Of a DNA stretch of 64,000 nucleotides, positions 35,026 to 44,305 are shown piece after piece. Source of the stretch: Pirellulaceae bacterium (lineage in GTDB: Bacteria; Planctomycetota; Planctomycetia; Pirellulales; Pirellulaceae). The first letter of the stretch is position 1. Each line of letters opens with the position of its first letter. The notes below the pieces were generated by a model. The model worked only from the letters and a program-made list of their open reading frames with translations, did no database searches and was not told the DNA's origin. The translations under genes were made by a program, and so were the position numbers. The stretch spans positions 1 through 64,000 of the forward strand of contig JADYZV010000132.1 in assembly GCA_020852965.1 (NCBI GenBank), read 5' to 3'.

Positions 35026-35997
35026 TCATTGGGCCAGCAGCGATTGGACGGTAACCAAGTCGACGGGAGTCTCGACATTTTCGACAGTGGCGTTTCGGTC
35101 GCCGATCAGCTTCAGCGCAGTCTCGACTCCGAACACGGCCAATTGATCAGCGTGTTGATCGACAGTTGCCAGCAGCTTTCCGTCGCGTATTGCATCTTGC
35201 GCAGCGGCGATATTGTCAAAGCCAACAATCAGTAGATCTTCACTGCGGCCAACACTCTTGGCTGCTGCAATGGCTCCCATGGCCATGTTGTCGTTGGCGG
35301 CCAAAATGGCTTTGATTTCAGGGTGTTCGCTCAAGCTGGACGAAGCGACCTCGTTGGCTTTGGTCATCTCCCATTGGGCCGACTGACTGTCGACAATTTT
35401 CATGCCCGCCTCGGCCATTGCCTCTTCAAAGCCGGCTTTGCGAGCCTGCCCATTTTCGGAGGTCTGCAAGCCCTCCAAGATGGCGACGCCATCTCCTTTG
35501 GAAAGTTTGCCGGCAAGAAACTCGCCAACCGCTTTGGCGCCCGCTTTGTTGTCGGGGCCAACGAATGGAATCCGCAAGTCCTCTTTGGCCAACATGTCGG
35601 CGTCAAGGCGGTTGTCGATATTGACTACTACAATTCCGCTTTTGGCCGCGCGTCGCAGCGCAGGAATGAGGGCTTGGGAGTCGGCGGGGGCGATGACAAT
35701 TGCGTCTACATCGTTGGCCACCATCTCCTGCACGAGCGCTACCTGTCGCGAGATGTCGCGTTCGTCCTTGATGCCGTTGACGATCAGCTCATACTGGTCG
35801 GAGTTGGCTTGCTGATGCTTGGTCGCTCCGTCGGCCATGGTGGAAAAGAATTCGTTGGCGAGCGACTTCATAATCAACGCAATCTTGGGCTTGCCTGCCG
35901 GACTTGATGACGCGGAATCGGTTTGCTTTGACTGGCTACAGCCCACTATAAAGCTAGCCAGCACAAACAGACTCAGGGGAGCGTAACGTTGATTCAT
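35026..35997 (-). CDS. Sugar ABC transporter substrate-binding lipoprotein (RbsB-like)
   Basis: A 323-residue periplasmic-binding-protein type 1 family member. Its signal peptide ends in a lipobox (FIVGC, Cys20), so it is membrane-anchored. Motifs: KIALIMKSLANEFFSTMADGA, DVDAIVIAPADSQALIPALRRA, GIVVVNIDNRLD, FVGPDNKAGAKAVGEFL and IVGFDNIAAAQDAIRDGKLLATVDQ, the pattern of ribose/galactose binding proteins. The ligand is most likely ribose or a related pentose, given the ribokinase gene upstream. Its ATG overlaps the ribokinase stop codon by four bases, so the two are translationally coupled. Confidence 0.93.
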   Translation of the reverse strand: MNQRYAPLSLFVLASFIVGCSQSKQTDSASSSPAGKPKIALIMKSLANEFFSTMADGATKHQQANSDQYELIVNGIKDERDISRQVALVQEMVANDVDAIVIAPADSQALIPALRRAAKSGIVVVNIDNRLDADMLAKEDLRIPFVGPDNKAGAKAVGEFLAGKLSKGDGVAILEGLQTSENGQARKAGFEEAMAEAGMKIVDSQSAQWEMTKANEVASSSLSEHPEIKAILAANDNMAMGAIAAAKSVGRSEDLLIVGFDNIAAAQDAIRDGKLLATVDQHADQLAVFGVETALKLIGDRNATVENVETPVDLVTVQSLLAQ

Positions 35998-36932
35998 GTT
36001 TGTTTCCTGCGTATTTCGATTTCGTTTCGAGTAGCGATACTAGGTTGGGCACCGTGCCGCGTGGCAGCGATGGCACCGGCGACACTGGCAAACCGGACGG
36101 CTTCCAAAATATCATCCGTCTCCGCCCAGCGTACGGCAAAAGCACCGGTAAAGGCATCCCCGGCAGCCGTGGTGTCGACAGCTTGAATCGTCGTCGGCTC
36201 GATGTGGTGCAGTGTGCCGCCTGCCAAGAGGATGGTCCCGCGCTCGCCAAGCGTGATCGCGACATTCTGGGCACCACGCTGTTGCAATTGTTTGGCCGCT
36301 ATTTCAGCTTCTCCAATGCTTTTCACTGGCAGTCCGGTAATGGCGGACGCTTCCGTTTCATTTGGGCAGACGAAATCGACTTGCAGCAATTCGTCACTCC
36401 AGTCGCTGGCAACCGGGGCCGGATCCAGAATGCATCGAACTCCTGCGTTGTTGGCAATCTGCACCGCGGCCAGCACGCTTTCAGTGGGAATCTCTAACTG
36501 CAGCAGTAGCACGTTGGCGGATTCGATCACGTGTCGAAAGGCATGGGCATCCGCTGCAGAAACTCTAGCATTGGCACCAGCGACAAGCATGATTGAATTC
36601 TGTCCAGAAGCTTCCACCGCCACGATGGCCAGTCCACTCGCGCAATTACTCGTTTGGCTAACAGCAACAGTATCGACTTGGTGGTCGCCTAGGTTTGCAA
36701 GCAAACGTTGGGCGAAGGCATCGTCGCCGACTCGACCGATCATCTGCACGTCACCACCGGCTTTGGCTGCGGCGACAGCTTGATTGGCCCCTTTTCCGCC
36801 GCAGACTTCGCTGGCTGAGTCTGCGGAAATGGTTTGCCCGCCGACTGGCAGCGAGTGGCAGCGAACGACGAGGTCCATGTTGATGGAACCGAACACGGCA
36901 ACTATTGGCGGCTTTGAATCGGGATCAGTCAT
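35994..36932 (-). CDS. rbsK: Ribokinase
   Basis: A 312-residue PfkB-family kinase phosphorylating ribose to ribose-5-phosphate with ATP. N-terminal motif VAVFGSINMDLVVRCHSLPVGGQT, then GGKGANQAVAAAKAGGDV, binds the sugar. The C-terminal signature VDTTAAGDAFTGAFAV carries the catalytic Asp in GAGD-like form (AAGD). Length is typical. ATG 36932 with GGAAG five bases upstream was preferred over the in-frame GTG at 36938. It lies between an exported nucleoside hydrolase and the pentose transporter genes, and its substrate is probably ribose released from nucleosides. Confidence 0.93.
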   Translation of the reverse strand: MTDPDSKPPIVAVFGSINMDLVVRCHSLPVGGQTISADSASEVCGGKGANQAVAAAKAGGDVQMIGRVGDDAFAQRLLANLGDHQVDTVAVSQTSNCASGLAIVAVEASGQNSIMLVAGANARVSAADAHAFRHVIESANVLLLQLEIPTESVLAAVQIANNAGVRCILDPAPVASDWSDELLQVDFVCPNETEASAITGLPVKSIGEAEIAAKQLQQRGAQNVAITLGERGTILLAGGTLHHIEPTTIQAVDTTAAGDAFTGAFAVRWAETDDILEAVRFASVAGAIAATRHGAQPSIATRNEIEIRRKQT

Positions 36933-36988
36933 GTACACTTCCGCAGGGAGTATGTGGGGGTAAGGCCCTCCCCGGGCCCGATAGCCCG

Positions 36989-37010
36989 ACCATCCCGCAA
37001 GCGGGATGGT
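36989..37010. promoter_or_regulatory. Intercistronic hairpin between nucleoside hydrolase and rbsK
   Basis: Perfect 10-bp inverted repeat ACCATCCCGC-AA-GCGGGATGGT in the ~115-bp gap. No T-run, so it is more likely an mRNA processing or stabilising hairpin, or a dispersed REP-like unit, than a terminator. Confidence 0.55.
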
Positions 37011-37047
37011 ACAAGAACAATCCGAGTTGAAATGGCAGCATCAGAGC

Positions 37048-38133
37048 TCACTTCGCTTCAACTCCGGAGAAAGTTGCTGGAGGCTGACTAGAAAGTTGCA
37101 CCAGCGCTTCGATGGCTCGTCCCTTCTGTTCGTCGCGCAGAATCAAATACCGGTCGCGGCCATCGGCCGACTTCTTAAACACGGTCAGCCCCTCCTCGGT
37201 CACACTGACTCGACCCGGTGGTGACACATCAAAATAGCCACGATCTGGCCGAAGTGCATACAACACGGATGTCAAATCCCAAGTCGGTCGGTTGTGAGGT
37301 GGCGGTATGTAGATCGTATAGGCCTCGGACAATGGATGATGTTTGACATAGTTATAATCTTGCAGGATGCTCTCGTGGGGATAGGGCAGATTTAGTCCGA
37401 TCTCAAATCCACTCCACACGATCGGCGTTGGCCAATCGCGGCTGAGCTCTTGCGCGGCGGGAATGTCTGTGACGACGTTGTATTCTTTGTGATCATAGAG
37501 CTCCCCTTTGTCCCCTTGGAGCTGTTGGAACGCACCGGCCATGATGGACAGCAAGGCGACCTTTTGCTTGGCCAAATCGACTCCATTGAGCGGACTGATA
37601 TCGTCAGGTTCGGATTTCAACAGATTGGCCAAGTTGGTTGAAAAGCCGACTTGTGCAATGACCACGCTCCCATCGGCTTGAGAGGCGAGTGTCTTGCGAA
37701 GTACGGCTACGGCGTCCGGCGCGTCCTTACCGCTGCGTAGATCGTGCGGATAGCGGTCCTGCCCATCGTCTTGTTGAGCGGCAAGCACATTGAACTTCCC
37801 CGCTGCGGTGGCGATGTTACTGCGACAGACGCCGATCGGTATATTTCCACGACCGTAGAAAGTGTTTACGGCATCCGTGAATGGAGCGGCCAATTCGTGA
37901 TCCTTGGTAATAGTGACCGCCAGCAACTCGCACTCGCCACGCGTCTGCAAGGCGTGAATAACCCCCAGCGCGAGCACGTCGTCGCAGTCGTTTCCGATGT
38001 CCGTGTCGAAGATCAGCGGAATTGGTTTATGCGTGTTATCTTGGGCAGCGGCGTCTTGGGCAACGAGCTGAGGGACAATGACAATACTGTTGCAGGCAAA
38101 AGCGAACATCGAAAGGACTAGGACTAACTTCAT
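37048..38133 (-). CDS. Exported inosine/uridine-preferring nucleoside hydrolase family protein
   Basis: A 361-residue protein with a signal peptide (MKLVLVLSMFAFACNSIVIVPQLVAQ). The calcium/active-site motif is IFDTDIGNDCDDVLALG (DxDxxxDD), followed by TITKDHELAAPFTDAVNTFYGRGNIPIG, QVGFSTNLANLL, and GFEIGLNLPYP near the ribose-binding region. It should hydrolyse nucleosides to base plus ribose outside the cytoplasm. Its position upstream of ribokinase and a ribose-type importer fits a scavenging pathway: cleave, import, phosphorylate. The length exceeds typical cytoplasmic hydrolases mainly because of the leader and C-terminal additions. Confidence 0.9.
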   Translation of the reverse strand: MKLVLVLSMFAFACNSIVIVPQLVAQDAAAQDNTHKPIPLIFDTDIGNDCDDVLALGVIHALQTRGECELLAVTITKDHELAAPFTDAVNTFYGRGNIPIGVCRSNIATAAGKFNVLAAQQDDGQDRYPHDLRSGKDAPDAVAVLRKTLASQADGSVVIAQVGFSTNLANLLKSEPDDISPLNGVDLAKQKVALLSIMAGAFQQLQGDKGELYDHKEYNVVTDIPAAQELSRDWPTPIVWSGFEIGLNLPYPHESILQDYNYVKHHPLSEAYTIYIPPPHNRPTWDLTSVLYALRPDRGYFDVSPPGRVSVTEEGLTVFKKSADGRDRYLILRDEQKGRAIEALVQLSSQPPATFSGVEAK

Positions 38134-38440
38134 GACGTTTTAACTCGTGATTGTGGGGGAGACTATTTAGGTGATGGGGAGACTGATTCGTTGACACGAA
38201 TCTTGCTGAGGTAGGTAGCCTCGCATGTGCTTTCAGTCAACTTAGGCGACGTGGTAGCGGGCTGTTGGCTTTGTGAACCACAGACGCAAATTGGGCGGAG
38301 AACTTACGCACGGAACCTTCACCTACATATCCTAGCATTGTAGCAACATTGGGGCAGGCTGGTTTTCGCTTCGCTGCCAGCTAAAATAGAAGGTTAGATG
38401 AGGCCCGGAATTCGAAAGCGAAAGTGAGAGCAAGTGAAGA
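38134..38440. other. Divergent intergenic region
   Basis: 307 bp upstream of both the nucleoside-hydrolase cluster (minus) and the Uma2 gene (plus). The cluster promoter should be here. GGGGAGACT occurs twice near 38156-38185 as a short direct repeat. No clear operator palindrome or gene was recognised. Confidence 0.35.
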
Positions 38441-39115
38441 ATGAATGCGGCGTTGACAACATCTCTAGCGGAGCGAATCGCGGATTTAGGGGGAATCGCC
38501 TTTGAGCGCATACGCAGTGTGCCTCAGCCGGGCACCGCGACTATCGAGGATTTGAACCGCGCCAATGCTGCTCATGACGTGCGATGTGAACTCGTTGACA
38601 ACACGCTGGTGGAGAAGGCTATGGGATGGCGTGAATCCTTGCTGGCAGCGGTTTTGTTGCATTGGTTAAAAACGCATCTCGATTCAAACAATGTCGGCGT
38701 TGCCACAGGTGCTGATGGGTTGACGCAGCTGTTTCCGGGAGTTGTACGCGGACCGGGCGTAGCATTGGTATTGTGGGGAACCTTACCTCAGGGGCAACTG
38801 CCCGAAGATGCCGTACCAGCACTCGTGCCTGACTTCGTTATTGAGATACTTTGCCTTGGCAATACGCGGGCCGAGATGGCTCGCAAGCGAAGGGAGTATT
38901 TTCAAGCAGGTGTGCAATTGGTATGGATGGTCGATCCAAGAAGTCGCACAATCGCCGCCTATCAAACTCCCGAGGATGTGACTGTCTTTGCGGGCAGGGA
39001 AAGTATTAGCGGAGGCGAAGTTTTGCCCACGTGGACCTTTAGCGTTGCAGCGCTTTTCGCAGAGCTCGACCGAACGGCTCCTACGGAAGAATTGCAAGAC
39101 GGAATGTCGAGCTAG
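38441..39115 (+). CDS. Uma2 (DUF820) family restriction-endonuclease-fold protein
   Basis: A 224-residue protein of the Uma2/DUF820 family, a PD-(D/E)XK-like fold common in cyanobacteria and planctomycetes. Family pattern: ATIEDLNRANAAHDVRCELVDNTLVEKAMG at the front, VPDFVIEILCLGNTRAEMARKRREYFQAGVQLVWMVDPRSRTIAAY in the core (PDFVIEI supplies the acidic metal residues, K in the ARKRREY segment), and a VFAGRESISGGEVLPTWTFSVAALF tail. Whether these proteins cut DNA in vivo is unknown. It lies about 110 bp upstream of lepA on the same strand. Confidence 0.87.
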   Translation: MNAALTTSLAERIADLGGIAFERIRSVPQPGTATIEDLNRANAAHDVRCELVDNTLVEKAMGWRESLLAAVLLHWLKTHLDSNNVGVATGADGLTQLFPGVVRGPGVALVLWGTLPQGQLPEDAVPALVPDFVIEILCLGNTRAEMARKRREYFQAGVQLVWMVDPRSRTIAAYQTPEDVTVFAGRESISGGEVLPTWTFSVAALFAELDRTAPTEELQDGMSS

Positions 39116-39226
39116 CCGACGCAAACGTGCGCATCCATCGACTACGATGGCTGTCAGTAAGGAGCTTCTTTCATTAGAATGCTGGGTTCGACGGACGCAC
39201 CGACCCCCTGCAACAGAACGCTGGCG

Positions 39227-41023
39227 ATGAAACACATTCGGAATTTTTGCATTATTGCCCATATCGACCATGGCAAGTCGACGTTGGCGGATCGACTGAT
39301 TCAAGCTTGTGGGGGGGTGACACAGCGAGAATTCCACGATCAGATGCTCGATTCGATGGATATCGAGCGCGAGCGAGGAATCACGATCAAGAGCAACACG
39401 ATCACGTTGTCGTTCACGGCCCCCGACGGACAACTGTATCAATTGAACTTGATCGACACGCCGGGCCACGTCGATTTTTCGCATGAAGTTCGCCGCTCAT
39501 TGATGGCTTGTGAAGGTGCCTTGATCGTCATTGATGCTTCTCAAGGGGTCGAGGCACAGACGGTGGCGAACCTCTATTTGGCGCTGGAGTACGATCTGGA
39601 GCTATTGCCGATCATCAACAAAATCGATTTGCCAGCGGCCAACATCGATCGAGCTCGCGAGGAGATCGATGCGGATCTGGGGCTTGATCCCTTCGCTGCC
39701 ATTCCCATCTCGGCCAAGACAGGTGTGGGGATTGACCTCGTGTTGGCCGGGATTGTCGCGCATCTGCCGCCCCCCAAAGGAGATCCGGATGCACCGCTCA
39801 AAGCGCTGGTCTTCGATGCTCACTTTGATAAGTTTCGTGGTGTGATTTTACAGGTTCGTGTGATGGAAGGGACGCTCAAGCCGCGCGATGTCATTCACTT
39901 CATGCATGCCGGTCGCGACTACAAGGTCGATGAGTTGGGCTACAACCAATTCAAACTTGTTCCCAAAGAAAAGCTCAGTGCGGGTGAAGTCGGTTACATA
40001 GTGGCTGGGGTGAAGAGCGTGCAAGATATCGAGATTGGTGACACGATCACTCTGCTCGATCGCCAGGCCGCAGAGCCAGTCCCCGGCTATCAACCGGCCA
40101 GACAAGTGGTCTTCTCATCGGTCTATCCGATGAGTACGGACGAGTATCCTGACTTGACCAAGGCGCTGGAGAAACTAGCGATTAACGATGCGGCCCTGAC
40201 CTTTGAGAAGGATAGCTCGGCGGCGTTGGGCTTCGGCTTTCGCTGCGGTTTTCTCGGACTGCTGCACCTGGATGTGATTCAAGAGCGCTTGCAACGCGAG
40301 TTCGATATCGGGTTGGTCATTTCAGCCCCCTCGGTCAAGTACATTTTGACATTAAACGATGGCTCCACGGTCGAAGTCGACAACCCCAGCTACTGGCCCG
40401 ATCCTTCAACGATCGACTCGGCGGCCGAGCCTTATATCAAAGCCTCGATACTTATTCCCGAAGAGTACGTGGGGCCAGTGATGGAGCTTTGCCGCGAGCA
40501 TCGTAGTGAAAGCCAAACCATGAATTACCTATCGGCCGGTCGTGTCGAGGTGAGCAGTGAGATGCCGCTTGGCGAGGTACTGTTTGACTTCTATGGCAAG
40601 TTGAAGATGATCACGCGTGGTTATGGATCGTTTGACTACGAAGCCACCGAGTATCGCTCGACCGATATCGTCAAGGTGGACATCCTGGTCAACAAAGAAC
40701 CGATCGACGCGCTGGCCTATTTGGTCCACCGAGACAAGGCGCGCACGCGTGCCCTGCACTACTGCGAGCAGCTTGCGGAAGCGATTCCGCGACACCAGTT
40801 CAAAATCCCCATTCAAGGCGCTATTGGTGGTTCGATCATCGCCCGCTCGACGATTCAGCCATACCGCAAGGATGTCACCGCGAAGCTCTACGGTGGCGAC
40901 GTCACGCGCAAGAAAAAGTTGCTCGAAAAACAGAAGAAGGGTAAGGCTAAAATGAAACAGTTTGGCAGCGTCAACATCCCGCAAGAAGCCTTTATATCGG
41001 TGCTGCGCGCTGAGAAGGATTGA
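39227..41023 (+). CDS. lepA: Elongation factor 4 (LepA), ribosome back-translocation GTPase
   Basis: A 598-residue translational GTPase. G1 is CIIAHIDHGKSTLADRL, G2/switch around RERGITIKSNT, G3 is DTPGHVDFSHEVRRSL, G4 is NKIDLP. Domain II, FRCGFLGLLHLDVIQERL (domain III) and the LepA-specific C-terminal domain follow (TRKKKLLEKQKKGKAKMK, ending VNIPQEAFISVLRAEKD). Length equals the family norm. ATG 39227 was chosen because it gives the canonical start MKHIRNFCIIAHID; the open frame goes 16 codons further upstream. It binds ribosomes under stress and is often dispensable. Confidence 0.96.
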   Translation: MKHIRNFCIIAHIDHGKSTLADRLIQACGGVTQREFHDQMLDSMDIERERGITIKSNTITLSFTAPDGQLYQLNLIDTPGHVDFSHEVRRSLMACEGALIVIDASQGVEAQTVANLYLALEYDLELLPIINKIDLPAANIDRAREEIDADLGLDPFAAIPISAKTGVGIDLVLAGIVAHLPPPKGDPDAPLKALVFDAHFDKFRGVILQVRVMEGTLKPRDVIHFMHAGRDYKVDELGYNQFKLVPKEKLSAGEVGYIVAGVKSVQDIEIGDTITLLDRQAAEPVPGYQPARQVVFSSVYPMSTDEYPDLTKALEKLAINDAALTFEKDSSAALGFGFRCGFLGLLHLDVIQERLQREFDIGLVISAPSVKYILTLNDGSTVEVDNPSYWPDPSTIDSAAEPYIKASILIPEEYVGPVMELCREHRSESQTMNYLSAGRVEVSSEMPLGEVLFDFYGKLKMITRGYGSFDYEATEYRSTDIVKVDILVNKEPIDALAYLVHRDKARTRALHYCEQLAEAIPRHQFKIPIQGAIGGSIIARSTIQPYRKDVTAKLYGGDVTRKKKLLEKQKKGKAKMKQFGSVNIPQEAFISVLRAEKD

Positions 41024-41165
41024 ATTTACTCGATCCACCCATGACTCACTCGGACGTGACCAATTTGGATGGACCAGGCCTGAAATGCGATATCCGGCTA
41101 AGCACGTCAACGTCAGTCAGCTAATCGTGCTTCTATGTGAAGAAAACCGCGCATGGGTGCTTGAA

Positions 41166-41858
41166 TCATCTGTCTAAGACTGGCTTGAGCGCCGCTTTGA
41201 TAATCTGTGCCCACAGTTGGTAACCATTGCGATTCTGATGCAATCCATCTTTGATGAAGTAGTCTTTGATGGGAGTGCCATCGGCATCCAAGTAACTGCT
41301 GACGGTGTCGATGTAGTACACTCCCTCGTGCTCGTGAGAGTACTCGGACATCAGAGTGTTGACTTGATTGATCTGTTCCCACGCACCAAAGCGAGCAGGG
41401 GTCGGGGTAATTGCAATCAGGAACACTGAAGCATCCGGCGCATGTTCTTTGATCTTGTTGACGGTAATATCCACCAATCGCAAAACCTCCTCGGGCGTTT
41501 TGTCTGTTTTACTTCCTGAAATGTCATTTGCGACAAATAGAGCAACGGCATCGAATTGGTGCGGCTTGACCAAACGGTCGATATAGACGGCCACGTCGGA
41601 AAACTTCGACCCTCCAAAGCCGCGACGAATTGTGGCGTAGGGTGCCATATCCTGCGCGATATCTTTCCACAAGACTATCGAAGAGCTTCCAACAAACAAC
41701 ACGGCGTGTTCGGGATCGGTTTGCTCTTGGTCGAGTTTCTCAAGTTTCTGTATGGCGTTTTCCCACTTGGCAATCGCGCCAGCGCGATACTGCTCCAGCG
41801 GATCTGTGGCTTGCATGGGACTGAGGACGGTCAGTAGCCAAATTAAATGTATCATCAT
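41166..41858 (-). CDS. Secreted SGNH/GDSL-family hydrolase
   Basis: A 230-residue SGNH hydrolase with a short signal peptide (MIHLIWLLTVLSPMQA). Block I is VLFVGSSSIVLWKDI, with the nucleophile Ser in GSSS instead of GDSL; block II Gly is in RRGFGGSKFSD; block III Asn in FVANDISG; block V Asp-His in IKDGLHQNRNGYQLW. The set is complete, so an esterase or lipase activity is plausible. ATG 41858 was chosen for the leader and an AGGAA upstream; the frame is open to 41975. It is followed on the same strand by nothing close. Confidence 0.85.
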   Translation of the reverse strand: MMIHLIWLLTVLSPMQATDPLEQYRAGAIAKWENAIQKLEKLDQEQTDPEHAVLFVGSSSIVLWKDIAQDMAPYATIRRGFGGSKFSDVAVYIDRLVKPHQFDAVALFVANDISGSKTDKTPEEVLRLVDITVNKIKEHAPDASVFLIAITPTPARFGAWEQINQVNTLMSEYSHEHEGVYYIDTVSSYLDADGTPIKDYFIKDGLHQNRNGYQLWAQIIKAALKPVLDR

Positions 41859-41955
41859 GGAAGTTCTTCCTGTTGTAAGTAACTCGGTCGTCAATTGGCA
41901 AATTAGAGCAACAGATCGTATGCAATTTGTTCTACGATATGCGTCAATTGCAACT

Positions 41956-42819
41956 CTAGTAAATGCTGCCGTCAATCGGCAGATTGTGCTCTTTCAGCCA
42001 TTGAAATTCTTTGTCAGCTTCCTCGTCCCGTCCAAGTGCTTCGAGGATTTTCGCGCGATGGTAGTGTAGCGTTGCGATCCTCCAAAGTCGCTCGCCTGCT
42101 TCACGGCGAGTGAAGAGCTTCGTCGGCGTCTGCGGTTCACGTGGCGTGAGCACGTTATCCTCAAGCCACGTTAGCGAGCTATCGAGCCAGCCGGCATCGG
42201 CCGTGGCCGTTAACGAGTTCACAGCAAAATCGGCGTCCTCGATCGCAGTTTGTGGATTGCCCATTTGAAACAATACCCAAGCTCGCGTATCGCGTGCATC
42301 AGCCGCATTCGGAGTTTGATCCAGCACGCGATTGATGTCGCTCAAGGCTTGATCCAGATCGATCCCTGCCAAGGCGCGGAAATAGGCCAAGTTATTGAGC
42401 CACTGGGGATTGTCTTCGAGCTCTGGGATCTTTCCAGCTTCGAGTACGTCCACCGCCTCAGCAAATAGACGACGGCTCGCAAGCTGCATCGAGTAGGTAT
42501 TGGCCAGAAAGGCATTCGATTTCCGTTTCGCTACCGCCTCGGCGATCACCGCCGCGACCTTCTTGGGCGAGTCAGCCAGGGCCTGTTCGGCGCGGAAAAT
42601 CCAATAGTCACGCAATTCAGTGATATCCCCTGCCCAGCGGCGAGCTTGCTCGAGTTGATGGCTGCTGTCTCGCTCAGCTACAAGCCGATTGGACGCCTCG
42701 GCCAAATACCAGCGGGCCACTTCGGTGCGAAACTGATCTGCAACTACCGGCGCAGCCACGATCCCGATCGTCGCTAGTACGATCAGTGTTGTCGAAATTG
42801 TCGATTTTCCCGATTTCAT
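41956..42819 (-). CDS. Exported TPR-like repeat protein
   Basis: A 287-residue protein with an N-terminal hydrophobic signal or anchor (about 8-28, STTLIVLATIGIVAAPVVA). Helical pairs resemble tetratricopeptide repeats: NPQWLNNLAYFRALAGIDLDQALSDINRVLDQTPNAADARDTRAWVLFQMGNPQTAIEDADFAV and LYHYHRAKILEALGRDEEADKEFQWL-type segments. TPRs mediate protein contacts; no enzymatic site is visible. The partner is unknown. It lies about 100 bp upstream of the SGNH hydrolase gene on the same strand. Confidence 0.75.
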   Translation of the reverse strand: MKSGKSTISTTLIVLATIGIVAAPVVADQFRTEVARWYLAEASNRLVAERDSSHQLEQARRWAGDITELRDYWIFRAEQALADSPKKVAAVIAEAVAKRKSNAFLANTYSMQLASRRLFAEAVDVLEAGKIPELEDNPQWLNNLAYFRALAGIDLDQALSDINRVLDQTPNAADARDTRAWVLFQMGNPQTAIEDADFAVNSLTATADAGWLDSSLTWLEDNVLTPREPQTPTKLFTRREAGERLWRIATLHYHRAKILEALGRDEEADKEFQWLKEHNLPIDGSIY

Positions 42820-42956
42820 AAAGCTATCTGTCTGGTAAATTAGCTACTAATTCCACGATGCTGGGCAAATTCCGCTAGTCGAACTTCACACCCATCGCAG
42901 TCGTAGGTTATGCTAGAGTTAAGGCCTTCGCGGAGTACCCGTTCACGGATCAAATC

Positions 42957-43280
42957 ATGCCATTGTACGAAATTGAAACCGACTCACATATTATCATAAC
43001 CTGGGCCAGCGACGAACCAGCGGCTCGCGAAGTGGTGAAGGAAGCCTATTCGGAAGATGCCGTCATTCGCATGACCAAACGCCCGCGAGACACGTGGGTT
43101 ATCTCCAAAGGAGTGTTGGGGCTCACATCGCGGATGGATATCTGTGGTGTGGCACGCGAATGTCTATCGAAGTCGTCGGGTGACAAGCTGCATGCGATTC
43201 GGCTATACATGCACGAGACCGGCAGCGACTTGGAAAAGGCGCGAAAGGTCATCGAAAGCAATATGGTCATGGGTTGGTAG
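42957..43280 (+). CDS. Small conserved-looking protein of unknown function
   Basis: A 107-residue protein, MPLYEIETDSHIIITWASD at the start, then EPAAREVVKEAYSEDAVIRMTKRPRDTWVISKGVLGL and a helical C-terminus ending VIESNMVMGW. No known domain recognised; the regular alpha/beta pattern and codon structure suggest a real gene. Its last 14 bases overlap the 3' end of fmt on the other strand (convergent). Confidence 0.65.
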   Translation: MPLYEIETDSHIIITWASDEPAAREVVKEAYSEDAVIRMTKRPRDTWVISKGVLGLTSRMDICGVARECLSKSSGDKLHAIRLYMHETGSDLEKARKVIESNMVMGW

Positions 43281-44301
43281 TTGGCAATTGAAACTGAGCG
43301 TTCCCCTCTATGGGATGCCCGCGCAGGAAATCGTCGACACTCATATCCCGCCGGCCCGCCGGCCCGACGCGAGCGATAAGCAGCGTCCCATCGCCTGTGG
43401 CGACCCCCAACATGCGCTTCCAAGGTGCCGTCCAGTCGTTTCCACGCAATTCTTCGGGATCTAAACTCTCAGCGGTAACGACCACGGCCGTACCAACCGG
43501 GACATTCTGCAAAGCTGGGATCGTCCCGCTCGTTGCCCGAGCCGATTTGATGAGCAGTCGCATCTGCTTGCCATCCCGCCACGCCAACTCGGCAAATGTG
43601 CTGGGCCAGGGCTGGCACGCTCGGACCTGTCGCGCCAGCATCTTGGCTGGGCGGCGAAAGTCGAGTTGGCCGTCGCTCTTGGCAAATCGCGGTGCTTTGG
43701 TCACCAGACTACGATCTTGAGTGGCGCCGATGGGACTGTTGCCATCCCAGTTCGATAGCAGTTCGACAGCTTCCAGAGTAGCTGCCACCCCGAGCTCGGA
43801 CAAACGCAGTTCGAGCTGCTCTGCCGACTCGTCAGGGCCAATCGTCGTGCGGGCGACCGCCAGAGACGGGCCGGCATCGAGCCTCGGAGTCATGTGGATC
43901 ACGGTCACTCCCGCTTCGGTATCGCCGCTGAGCAAGGTCCATTGCACCGGTGCGGCCCCACGATGGCGTGGCAGCAGGGAACCGTGTAGATTGATCCCTC
44001 CCAATCGCGTCGTCCTCAAGCATTCGTTTGACAGAATCTGTCCATAGTCGCAAACGAATAGTAGATCGGCGTGTAGACCGGCCAACTGTGCGATCGCTTC
44101 GGGGGCATTAATACTTGCTGGCTCAAAGACGCCCAAGCCGGCCTCGCAGGCCCACTGGTAGACCGGACGTGGCGGTTGCTTCTTGGCCTTTGGATCGGCC
44201 ATGGGGCGGGTGACAACCAACGGGATATCGTGCCCCTCGGCCAGCAGTCGTTGGCAGGTAGGGACTGCAAACGGACCTGTCCCCAAAAGAACGATTCGCA
44301 T
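43267..44301 (-). CDS. fmt: Methionyl-tRNA formyltransferase
   Basis: A 344-residue enzyme that formylates initiator Met-tRNA using 10-formyltetrahydrofolate. N-terminal RIVLLGTGPFAVPTCQRLL, then the signature GGINLHGSLLPRHRGAAPVQW with the catalytic Asn and His, and MTPRLDAGP with the Asp. A C-terminal OB-like domain begins around 215 (FRRPAKMLARQVRACQPWPSTFAEL). The usual AYGQILP appears here as DYGQILS. Peptide deformylase is not adjacent; instead proC lies 4 bp upstream on the same strand, so the two form an operon. Confidence 0.94.
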   Translation of the reverse strand: MRIVLLGTGPFAVPTCQRLLAEGHDIPLVVTRPMADPKAKKQPPRPVYQWACEAGLGVFEPASINAPEAIAQLAGLHADLLFVCDYGQILSNECLRTTRLGGINLHGSLLPRHRGAAPVQWTLLSGDTEAGVTVIHMTPRLDAGPSLAVARTTIGPDESAEQLELRLSELGVAATLEAVELLSNWDGNSPIGATQDRSLVTKAPRFAKSDGQLDFRRPAKMLARQVRACQPWPSTFAELAWRDGKQMRLLIKSARATSGTIPALQNVPVGTAVVVTAESLDPEELRGNDWTAPWKRMLGVATGDGTLLIARVGPAGRRDMSVDDFLRGHPIEGNAQFQLPTTNP

Positions 44302-44305
44302 GAGA

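Noticed and set aside
35026-36932. Ribosomal frameshift or gene fusion between rbsK and the binding protein gene
   Set aside because: The four-base ATGA-type overlap is ordinary translational coupling and the lipobox of the binding protein is intact.
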